Assembly (NCBI GenBank): GCA_038496445.1
Contig: JALMLS010000377.1
Span: forward strand, 1 to 64,000
DNA length: 64,000 bases
Source of the DNA: Trichosphaerium sp. ATCC 40318
Taxonomy: Eukaryota > Discosea > Flabellinia > Trichosidae
Direction of reading: 5' to 3'
The notes beneath the pieces were generated by a model. That model was not told the DNA's origin. It did not search any database and saw nothing but the letters and a program-made list of their open reading frames with translations. Position 1 is the stretch's first letter. The number at the start of each line of letters is the position of its first letter. The position numbers were made by a program, and so were the translations under genes. Below, piece by piece: positions 1-9,515 of this stretch.

Positions 1-150
1 AAAAAGTGGTATATACCACTTCCATATACCACTTTTTTATTCACTTAATTTCTAAAAAAAGTGGTATTTCAAAATGGTATATACCAGTTCATATACCATT
101 TGTTGAAAAAAGTGGTATATACCATAAAAAAACTGGTATATACACTTTAA
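1..150. repeat. Palindromic AGTGGTATATACCACT repeats
   Basis: The first 150 bases hold about six full or partial copies of a short palindrome with core GGTATATACC, usually flanked as AGTGGTATATACCACT and separated by A/T runs. No convincing reading frame crosses it. It differs from the two palindrome families further right but has the same style (a short perfect palindrome in AT-rich filler). I infer it is intronic or intergenic filler of a third element that begins left of the window. Confidence 0.75.
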
Positions 151-183
151 TTTTTAGACCTGAAGGCTGTGGTTTATCAGAAT

Positions 184-2707
184 CTAAATAACATCAACTG
201 GTACATTGGTTTATGAAGAAAAAAAAAAAAAAATGAAAAAAAAAGGAAGGGAAAAACCAACACATCGCGATCGTGTTCGTACCGAGTACGATCGGTCTGT
301 GAGTTACTACACTTTCAAACCAAGGCTCACTTGATTTTTTGAACAACCCATGTGCTCTGCTGCTTCTTCTTGGTCTTTTTTGCAGCTGGATTTCTTCTGA
401 AACCTCATCCTCAACCTCATCCTCAACCTCATCCTCATTCTCATCTTCTTTTTCTTCAAAATCTTCTTCTTCATCTGATGTAGGAGGAGTTGTTTTAACC
501 ATAGGCTTCTTTTTCTTGCCTTTGCCTTTACCTTTTTTTTTATGCCTGTTTATGGCACTGCCTTCACTTGCCCTTGCATTGGCAGTGTTCTTGGCCCTTG
601 TATCTCTAAAAGGTAAGTAGGCATTCTCCAACATGGCTTCTAACTGAGGAGCTACAAAGGACATTAGTTTAAAAGTAAACTAGGGGAGAGAAAAAAAAAA
701 AAAAGAAAAAGAAAAGAGTACGACCGCTACGTTCGACGAACAGGCGATTCGCGTGTAGCGCCGAGCGCGACATTGGATGTGTAGTGTAAAAAAAAAAAAA
801 AATGACACTTACTTGCTTCCTCCACCTCAGGCAAATCCAAGCACTGCATAGACAACAGGGCAGTGTGAGAGAAGGAGAGCACCGTTGCTGCTTGCTTGTA
901 CTTCATCTCTTCTATAACCATCTTGGGCAATTTTTGGCCATCTTCTGTGGTGCCGGTCCAAAGCAAGTGCAGGTCGTACATCAGAAGCTGGCGAAATATA
1001 CACGGACGCAGGCTGTTCGCGAAATTCACGTGCTCCTCCTCGGTGCTCGTGTCCCACGAGAGCTCGTACCAACCGAGCTCGTTCAGCTGTCTCAAGGCCT
1101 CGAGTTAAAGTTAGATGAGGGTGGAGGGAGAAGAAAAAAAAAAAAAACAACAAAAAAAAACAACAAAAAAAAACTGACCGATTGGTTTTTTTTTTTTTTG
1201 TACCTGTGTGATATATTGGCTGCAGTTCTTGTACCTCTGCAAATAATAAGATTGATTGGTCTCATGATACACCCTGCAGGTCAGTGCCTTGACAAACTAA
1301 ATGTACAAGTTAGGCACAAACCCTTTTTTCAAAAAAAAATATAAAAGGTACTTGACTTACTGCTATTCTGGCATGGAGAGGTAACTCTGCCCATGCAGCA
1401 TGAGCCAATATTCTAGTCCTGTAGCCCACTGGATGTTTGGTGTGCTATGATGAGAGTGTGAGTGAACGGCCGAAACTTTGTATGACCACACAAAATGCGT
1501 GTTCGAATAAAGACGAAAGCCTACGTACCACATTTTCAGCAGATGCAACCAATTCTGCTATCAGAGCACTGTCCAATGGCTCAAAAAACATGCCAGCCTT
1601 AACAAACTGCTTGCTTTCTTTCCAGTTGGTCACATATGGAAAGTATAGATTCATCTTAACCAAAAACTAAACAAAACAATCAGTTATAACATACAAATAA
1701 AAAAAAAATACAAACTAAAAATCGTCGGTTTTACAACAGAGTATTTTAGTGTTCGCACGCGACCGCGAGCTCGCGGTGCGATTTACGACACGCGAAACCT
1801 CTGTTTAAAAATACTTGCGAAAAAAAAAAAAAAAGATTAAAAAAAGATTAAAAAAAAACAACCCTCACCTCTTTCCATTGAGCAGGACTGAGCTGAGGTT
1901 TGACTCTGCTGGCTCCCCATATCGCAAAATTCACCTTACCTATATCTCCCGCCTCCGCTTGGTAATCGAAGACCTGGCCCGCGTCGTCGCACCACATCTT
2001 GAACAGGTGGCGGTAGCGATCCACCTTGGAGTCTGGAGTGGTCAGACTTTGCAGAAAGTTGATCTTGGTGCAGTAGATCGCTATCGCTTGCATCTTGGCG
2101 AAAGGATTTATCCACTCCACATTTTTGATTGCAAATTTGCAGGTTTTAGCTGCATTTTGTCTAAGGCAAACAAGTAAGAAACAATTGAACAATAAGGTAA
2201 GGAAAAGTAAAAAACCAGAAAAACAAAAAAAAGGTTCGTCGTTCGAGGTTTTTTTACGACAGGAAAATCTCGTGTTCGAACGTGACCGCGAGCTCGCGGT
2301 CGGTCAACCGACACGTAAAATACGTGTTCGAAAATATTCGCGAACGTACGCCAACTCTGTCAAAAGACAGTGTGCTCCATCTCCAACTCCAAAGCCAACA
2401 ATAGGGTCTGTATTGTATTCATCACACCAAACAATAGGCATAGGGCAAAGCACAAACCTTTTGGTGAAAGTTTCATAAATAGGCATCTTTTGTATAATGT
2501 TCCTGGGGTTGACTCCTCTGACATTCAAAAAACAAGCTATGTGTGACATGTCCAAGGGGCCTTTGTAAAATGAGGGCTTCTTCACTCTCAGATACTTCTT
2601 GTTGATAGAGTTGGCAGCAATCCCTCTTAGCAAGGCCTTTTTTATTGATGACTTTATGATGCAGCCATTCAATTTATTGGTGCCTGACTTCATGTAGCTA
2701 CATAAAA

Positions 2708-2756
<49 letters not shown>

Positions 2757-4768
2757 GACGACGTTCGTTTTCGAACACGTAAAACGCGTGTTAAATAAAT
2801 ATCGCGAAAATTGTTACTTACTCCACAAAGAGATGGAAATCTGAATCATTGCCAAAGCTCAAGGAATCTCTAAAATGGACCAAAAGAAGGGCAATGTAGT
2901 ACCAAGAATCTGTGACATGAAGTCCCATGGCTGTGTAGAATATGCCAGTCCAGAGTAGCACCTGCCAATACAACTGTCTCCACTTGCAGCTTATAATCCA
3001 TCCATTCCTCTCCTTCTCCTCTACCTTCGATTCCTCATCTCCGTGTTCTCTCGGCATGGGTTCGTGCTCCTTGTAATCTCTGGTGTAGTTGCCTTCGAAG
3101 TGCATCGGCTTCCACCACTTTTCTTCATCCGAGGAGTAGATTTTTTTGACATCTTCTATAAACTTCTGCAGTTGGTCTACTCCTTCAACAAATGGAAATC
3201 TCTCCTAAAGAAACAAATTAATTAATTTAAAAAAAAAACAAAAAAAAAAAAACTAAAAGCCGACGATTTTACAACAGGATATTTAAGTGTTCGTACACGA
3301 CCGCGAGCTCGCGGTCACACGTTCGACACATGAAAACTGTGTTATGAATACTTTAGGAAAAAAAATCAAAAAATAATCAAAAAAAAAAACAGAAAAAAAA
3401 AAAAAACAAAAAAAAAAAAACGAAATAAAACGAACACGGCCCGCGCGTGTATGTATCGGAAAACGTACCTTGAATGCTGCCTTCAGCTTGTTGTTAGGAG
3501 TTATTTGGGACTCCAACACATTATCAAAGCTGGCAGCAAAAAACCCATTTAGGCATCTCTTCATCCTCTTGATGGGCATGGTTTTAGCATAAACCAACTG
3601 GTTGGCTATGATAACACCTCTACATAGATAAATTAGTTGAAATGAATTAAAAATAAAAAAAAAAACAAAAAATAAAAAAAAAATATAAATGGCAGCTACG
3701 TTTATGAACATGTGCCGCGCGTGTTGCGTCGAACGCGAACTTTAATGGGTAAAAAAAAAAAAAATGGACAAAACAAAAAAAAAAACAAAAAAACAAAACA
3801 ACCAACTTACTCAAAACCAAAGATAACATCTCTGTGTTCTCCAATAAGGGTACCCACAATTTTTGTTTCAGTATTGTGGTTTCCATGACTGCTCACAATC
3901 ATCCAACCAGGGCTTGTTGGAGCTAAAAAGAGTATTAGAAGATGGCACATTAAATAAAAATACAAACACGTTTTTTTCGTGTGGAAAATATGACCTCGAG
4001 CTCGCGGTCGGAAACAAACACATTAAATACGTGTTATGTACACAACGACAAGCTTGCAGTCAGTTATAAAGCAAGACTTTTAAAAAAAACGGTTTTTTTA
4101 AAAAGTACACACTTTTTATGTGTACGAAAACCGACCGCGAGCTCGCAGTCATATACGAACACGTAAAAAACGTGTTATAAATCGTACAGCGAGCTTGTGG
4201 TCTGTAAAAAAAGCAAAACAACAAAAAAATAATTAAAAAAAAAGTACACAATTAAATTGTGTACAAAACCAACCGCCAACTAGCGCGACATGCGAACACG
4301 CTATATACGTGTTCTAATACCGCGATGGGCTCGCTGTTGAAAATTGAAGCAAAATAAAACAGTGTGAACCAAAACCAAACGAAAAACAACGCACACGCGT
4401 TCTGCGTGTTACGAAACCCCGTTTGAGTTTGGTTCTACCATGAGAAAAAAACCGCATGGTAACGGAAAAACCGTACACATGAAAACCGTGTACAAAACCG
4501 TCGGTTTTTTTCGAAAAATTTACTTGAAAAATTAACAAATTTAGGCTTTTAAAAAAACCATCTAAAAGCAAAAAAAACCCCTTTATTAGTCTTTAAAAAT
4601 TAAAATAAGACTAATAAAGGGGGTTTTAAAAAAAAAAGAGTAAAAAAAGAGGTTAGTACCTAGTTTTTTCTTCCTCCTGAGCTTAAGCTTGCCATCAGCT
4701 TCTTTGGAGGGCTCATCCTCATCAGAAAACTCAATGTTTATTAGAGAGAGGTCTTCATCTGAGCTCAT
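184..4768 (-). CDS. Element-encoded protein A1, unknown family, 12 exons
   Basis: I do not recognise this family. Twelve exons join in phase into 792 residues: 4660-4768, 3811-3922, 3469-3619, 2822-3204, 2350-2697, 1869-2160, 1529-1666, 1361-1444, 1204-1296, 813-1098, 283-651 and 184-197. The start is the ATG opening MSSDEDLSL. The protein has an acidic N-terminus, a long folded core and a C-terminal tail of Lys-rich then Asp/Glu-rich low complexity, as in nuclear proteins. It aligns along its length with A2 at 5496-9449. Shared blocks include PGWMIVSS / EGWLCIAK, CFLNVRG / CFLPVRG, GVGDGAHCLL / CLGDGSHGLL and the ARIA/MRIA-FxKA junction. Introns are 64-737 nt, with long T tracts on the coding strand, and several carry the palindromic module listed separately. 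Function is not known. A sequence-specific DNA-binding or mobility role is only an inference from context. Confidence 0.82.
1727..1815. repeat. Intronic palindromic module, A1 element, copy 1
   Basis: This lies in the A1 intron 1667-1868. Read on the plus strand the module runs TTTTACAACAG, then a GTGTTCG block, then GACCGCGAGCTCGCGGT (one base short of the full 18-bp palindrome) at 1761-1777, then an ACACGCGAAA block and a TTAAAAATACTTGCG tail. It has the same order and spacing as the copies at 2232-2346 and 3257-3352. Confidence 0.8.
2232..2346. repeat. Intronic palindromic module, A1 element, copy 2
   Basis: This lies in the A1 intron 2161-2349. It contains the perfect 18-bp palindrome GACCGCGAGCTCGCGGTC at 2284-2301, preceded by TTTTACGACAGGAAAAT and CGTGTTCGAA and followed by an ACACGTAAAATACGTGT hairpin. 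Confidence 0.85.
2709..2755. repeat. Homopolymer A tract (about 45 bases)
   Basis: An uninterrupted run of A lies in the A1 intron 2698-2821, about 10 bases from the acceptor. On the coding strand it is a very long T tract in the polypyrimidine position. Shorter A/T runs occur in most A1 introns. The exact length may be affected by sequencing error. Confidence 0.85.
3257..3352. repeat. Intronic palindromic module, A1 element, copy 3
   Basis: This lies in the A1 intron 3205-3468. It contains the perfect palindrome GACCGCGAGCTCGCGGTC at 3299-3316 within the same module order: TTTTACAACAGGATATTTAA, GTGTTCGTACAC, palindrome, ACACATGAAAACTGTGT. Confidence 0.85.
3955..4330. repeat. Cluster of variant palindromes and ACGTGTT hairpins, A1 element
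   Basis: The longest A1 intron (3923-4659, 737 nt) holds variants of the palindrome at 3992-4009 (GACCTCGAGCTCGCGGTC) and 4133-4150 (GACCGCGAGCTCGCAGTC). More degenerate versions lie near 4050, 4186 and 4322. Between them are repeated stem-loops of the form AACACGTAAAAAACGTGTT (about 4159) and GAACACGCTATATACGTGTTC (4292-4315). Confidence 0.75.
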
Positions 4769-5495
4769 CCTTGATTTATGAAAAGTCAAAAAAGTAAAAT
4801 GAGGCTTTTTTTCCCCCAATAATCGCGTTGAGAAATAGACAGGAAAATTTCGTGTTTCGAAATGTGAATCGAAAATTTCGCCTGTTTAAAAAAAGTAAGA
4901 AAAAATGAGAATTTGACAGTTTGCAAGATTGTTGATGAGGTTCTGGGTTTGTAAAAAACCCTATCTTGCTGTAACCCTACAGGGAGATTGTATGTGCAAA
5001 AAACATAAAAAAAAAGCCAAAAAATCCAAAAAATTTTACAACAGGGTAGAGTAGTGTACAAAAAAATGTATTTTGTTCGGGTAAAAGTGGAATGTCTTTG
5101 TATATGAGTGTGTAACAAGCATGTGCATTGGTACAGTCATGGAAAGTCAAGGAACAAAGTTAGGATTTGTGAAAAAATCAGTTTTTTTCCTTATAATATA
5201 GTTTTGTATGTTTATAATTAATTACTAAACAAACAAATTTCTATGATATAAGTTTTTCTCTCCAATTCATTATATTTTTTGTACATTATTTTTTTAATAA
5301 AAGTTCAATATTCAAAAAAAACCAAAAAAAATGCCTAAGTCGAATCATAGTAACTTCATAACATAGTATTCTCTGTTATGAAAATATCGCGGACGACGAA
5401 CTTATTTTGACTTTGATTAATTGATGAGAAGCACAGCAAGGCACATACAGCTAGCCTTGAAGACATCACACACTCAGGAAGCCTCAGGGAACAAA
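4769..5495. other. Head-to-head spacer between A1 and A2, with partial A1 modules
   Basis: No gene is visible here. A1 and A2 diverge from this spacer. Near 4838-4870 there is a copy of the GACAGGAAAATTTCGTGTT block, and near 5031-5060 a TTTTACAACAGGG...AGTGTAC block, both parts of the A1 module, so A1-type DNA reaches at least to about 5060. From about 5160 the sequence is AT-rich and featureless. I looked for inverted terminal repeats matching the far side of B2 and saw none. Confidence 0.6.
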
Positions 5496-8400
5496 ATGGC
5501 AGCTAAAGAGCTAAAAGATAAAATAGGTACTCAAATAAATTTAAAACCTTTAAAATTAAGCTTTTAAAATTAATTTAAGGCTAATAAGCCTAAAAGAAAT
5601 CAATTTGAAGAGTTTTTTGATTTTGAGAAATTTTATAGAATTCATTGAATGTTTACTTTTGCTGACTTAAGTTTTTATGTTATATATAACATATAATATT
5701 ATATTTTGACAACGGATCGGACCGATCCGTTAGTAAAACAAAATTTTTTTTGTTTTATATTTGGATCGGACCGATCCATCACCAAAATATTCTTTTTAAA
5801 TATATTTATATTTTATATATAAATTATAAAAATAATTTTTGATAGTTGGATCGGTCCGATCCGTTATCGAAATATATTTATTTTTGTTTCGTAAACGGAT
5901 CGGACCGATCCATTATCGAAATATATTTATTTTTGTTTCGTAAACGGATCGGACCGATCCATTTTCGAAATATATATTTGTTTGTTTCGTAAACGGATCG
6001 GTCCGATCCATTATCATAATATTATTTATTTTTTTTATATTTGATTTAATATCTTTATTAGGAGAGGGTTGGCTTTGTATTGCAAAAGAAGATCATTATG
6101 ACACTTCCAGAAAGCTACAAGAATATATAACTCAATATGGTGCTGTAGTGGATGGTAATGGTGAAAGATATGGGTTTATGTAAGTCAATACATTATAATA
6201 TATATACTCACTCATTTATAGTGAATATCACAAAGGTGCTACAGGTCTTTTTGCAAAATTGATGCCATGGAGTGTATTCGAGACCTTATTATGTAAATGT
6301 TTTGGTGAGACATTAGAGGAATTAGAGGTTAAAATTAAAGAGGACAAAAACTTTATTAATGATATAAGAGTAAGTATTACCATATCAGGCTATACTAATT
6401 GAGTTAGGCACACTTACCATTTCTTACAAATAACAAACAACCAATTGAATTTATAGATGCCATACAATCAGATTATAAAGCATCTCCAAAAAGGTGGTTT
6501 AACCCTGTTAAAAGAAAAGCAGCTGAGACAGATGAAGCCTTTTTTACACGATTTTCCAGAAGAAAGCACATTTGGAGTCTTCTAATCAAACTTGAACTAT
6601 TTCCAAAAGCTGTTGGTCTACAACTTGCTAATGGTAACCACTATAAAGGGTTTTTAATGAAATACTACAGAAAGTCTTTGATGATATCAACTATGAAAGA
6701 GACAGATAATTATCAAAAGTATGTATTAGTTTATTACAATTAGTTAATCTACTATAGGTATTTGATGACAACTGGCCCAAGTTGTTTTACATTACCTGAT
6801 AATTACCAAGAATTATTTGACGAAGATGATCATTTTATTGATATCAGTAATAAAACATACACACCGGCAGAAAAAGCAAAAAGTTTGACAGTTCCATCAA
6901 TGTCAGACCTTGTGTGCTTTTTACCAGTCAGAGGTTTTAATTTAGAGAACTTTTTATTACAAATGGCAGCAGCTACAGAAGCAAGTCCACCACACAATAG
7001 AAAAATATTATTGGTCGAAAGTGGCACTTTATATGTACCAGGTGGAAGGAAAGGAAAACCTCAAGTTCATCCTGGTTTTTGTCTTGGTGATGGCTCTCAT
7101 GGTTTACTAGCATCTTTATGGTACAAATACTCATACACAATAACTAATATTTATTTTAGTATTTTGAAAAAGGATTTTCAATTAAAAACTGTGGGTTGGT
7201 TGTCTGTGCGTGTGAGATTAAATAGCATTATATCCTTTTGTGCAGCATGGAACAAATTGGGACAGGCCACAAAAGATAGTCATCTTTTAGATAAAATGAT
7301 ATTTTGTTATGATAAATTTTGTGAACAGTATGGATTAGAAAAAGTACGATATCAATATAAATCATATCATTTAACTAAATGTAGAATGGCGATTTTTCTG
7401 TGACAAGAAAGTCTCCTAAAAAACCTGGTGTAACTTTTCAATCAGTAAGATTATTTTTATTTTCTATTGTACTAATAGTTTAGGTGTATAACTTTTGTGA
7501 TCTTGGAGTGTCAAACCTAGTAAGAACTCCCAGAGAGTTTAAATTGATTGTAAGAGGAGGGGCTTTTTTGCATGGTATAGATAAAGATCTTATTGAATTG
7601 ATGGGTTTACAAGCAACCTCAGTACAAATAGTTGCACATGCACATAACTACTAACTATCTCTATAGTTAAATAGACTGCCTACAGGCTTTAATCAAAGAT
7701 GGTTTGGAGATATATTTTGGGCTAAAGCTCCTAAAAGGATGAGAATAGCAGTACGTACAAAGTTCAAACATTAGCAAAACTAAATTTGTAATAAAATACG
7801 TGCTGTTTTATCAACGGATCGGACCGATCCGTTTACGTAATATATCTTATAATGTTTCGTCAACGGATCGGACCGATCCGTATACGTAATATATCTTATA
7901 ATGTTTCGCCAACGGATCGAACCGATCCGTTTACGTAATATATCTTTCTATGTTTTATTAACATGTCAAACTGATTTGTAGAAAAAAGTTAATATGTTGT
8001 ACTTATTAATATGTTTAGTTTTTAAAAGCTGTTGGAAATAGACAGTATACATGTGATCCCAAAGCTAAACAGAAGTTTAAACAATACATAAATGCAAAAA
8101 ACACACTAGAAGCTGTACAATTTTTTTCAATAACACAATATTAACATATATTTGTAGTTATGGGACTTTGTTAAAACACACTTGAAACAAGACCCTTTAA
8201 CACACAGAGATATCATGGCTTTAGATGATACAAATCACCTAAAAAGGCTATACACATTTGACCCCACCCTATTATTTCCTCCTGCAGAAGGTTGGCCACC
8301 AGCAAAAGATAAAGACCATCCTTTGGCTCAACAAAGAAAAAGCACAGAGGAATTAAACTATTCAAATGATTCAGTAACAGTGGCAATGGGTTATAATTGC

Positions 8401-9449
8401 TTACAAGCATATGACAGCTATTATTCTGAGCACAAGCATATTAGTATACACTTTCAATTTATAATATTAATACTAAATATATACTAGGAAAAACACTTCA
8501 TAGCAGAGTTATTGAAAATATGAAGAAATACAAGGAAAAAAAGCAGAAACAAACAAAGTCAGCTAGACAAAGCAGAAAACCATTAACTGACCATGAAAAA
8601 GCTGCTACATCTCATTGGAGCAAACATTATGGTAAAGACAAGACAACATTGGCAGGTAAAACATCATTTTATACATTTAAATACATAACTATTTGTAGCC
8701 AAAGTAAAAGTATATGATAATTACTTAAAAGACAAAAAAGATTCTCATCAATCTAATAAATCCAGCGAAAATGCTGATATTGTTGTTGATGATGATGATG
8801 ATGTGGATATGCAAGATGTAAACACTTCAAGTTCAACAAAAAGAACCTCTACAAAGGCACAAAAAACATCAAGTAGAAAAACAAAACAGAAAGAGGAAGA
8901 AGATGAGTCATCTTCATCATCAACAGAACATGACAGAGAAGATAATGAATTTAATCCTTCAGATTCTGAACAAAACATTGATGATGTTTCAAAAAAAAAT
9001 ACAGATTCTATGTTTGAGCCATCTCAATCTAAAAATGTTGAAGAACAAATGACAATGGTTATAGATAAAATATTGGAAATTGGAGAATTTGTTTCTTATT
9101 CAAAACCAGAAGATTCAAATGTTGTGCAAATCACAATTGATGTACATCCTAGCAATGTTGCATATCAAAAACTTATTTCTAGTAAGTAATACAAAATATA
9201 TCCATATTTATAATATTAGGTACTCCTTTTATACAATCACAAAGGCAAATAGAACATACACCAAGTTATGATGAAAGTGAAAATGACAGTGAAAATGAAG
9301 ATGATGAAGAAGAAGAAGAAAAAGATGTGCAAAAAGGACCTGATATACAGCGAATATCTCCAAGGAAAACACAAAAAAAGAGAAAGCCTGGAAAACCACC
9401 AAAAGGCCAACCAACAAAGAAAAAAAGAAAAAGAATTGCAAAAAAATGA
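5496..9449 (+). CDS. Element-encoded protein A2, paralogue of A1, 14 exons
   Basis: Function is unknown, same family as A1. Fourteen exons join in phase into 899 residues: 5496-5526, 6062-6179, 6222-6369, 6408-6718, 6758-7120, 7160-7343, 7385-7444, 7484-7621, 7667-7750, 8019-8114, 8158-8443, 8488-8655, 8699-9181 and 9220-9449. The start is ATG followed by AAKELKDK. Eleven introns are only 38-45 nt. Two are long (535 and 268 nt), and these are exactly the ones holding the 49-bp palindromic repeats. Intron phases match A1 over most of the length, and two exons have the same length in both genes (84 and 286 nt). The extra introns in A2 include 7344-7384. The C-terminal third is low complexity (Asp, Ser, then Glu and Lys rich) and ends in a basic stretch resembling a nuclear localisation signal. 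It lies tail to tail with B2, 66 bases apart. Confidence 0.85.
5712..6010. repeat. Palindromic 49-bp-period repeats in A2 intron 1 (six copies)
   Basis: The 15-bp palindrome GGATCGGWCCGATCC starts at 5714, 5763, 5848, 5897, 5946 and 5995. Spacing is 49 bases except for one 85-base gap. The first copy is extended to the 19-bp palindrome ACGGATCGGACCGATCCGT. Spacers share GTTTCGTAAAC and TATCGAAATATATTTATTTTT. All copies lie between the donor at 5527 and the acceptor at 6061. Confidence 0.92.
7816..7930. repeat. Palindromic 49-bp-period repeats in an A2 intron (three copies)
   Basis: Copies start at 7816, 7865 and 7914, exactly 49 bases apart. The third is slightly degenerate (GGATCGAACCGATCC). 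Spacers read ACGTAATATATCTTATAATGTTTCG. All lie within the 268-nt intron 7751-8018. Confidence 0.92.
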
Positions 9450-9515
9450 ACACAGTATATGAAGATGTGATATATTTTGTTAGTTAGAAAAATTAAAATA
9501 AAATTTATTTACTTT

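Noticed and set aside
339-620. Plus-strand ORF rich in Ser, Leu and Phe
   Set aside because: It is the antisense shadow of the acidic/basic tail of A1 (exon 283-651); its composition simply mirrors the Glu/Asp/Lys codons of that exon.
3283-3886. Minus-strand ORFs full of Phe and Ile
   Set aside because: They arise from T tracts in A1 introns and overlap true exons only in part; splice-phased exons explain the region better.
7341-7384. Frameshift or internal stop in A2 near 7400
   Set aside because: A 41-nt GT-AG intron (7344-7384) removes the stop and restores the block that aligns with A1.
5714-7930. 49-bp repeats as a CRISPR array
   Set aside because: The spacers are near-identical rather than unique, the repeats sit inside spliceosomal introns of a eukaryotic gene, and no cas genes are present.
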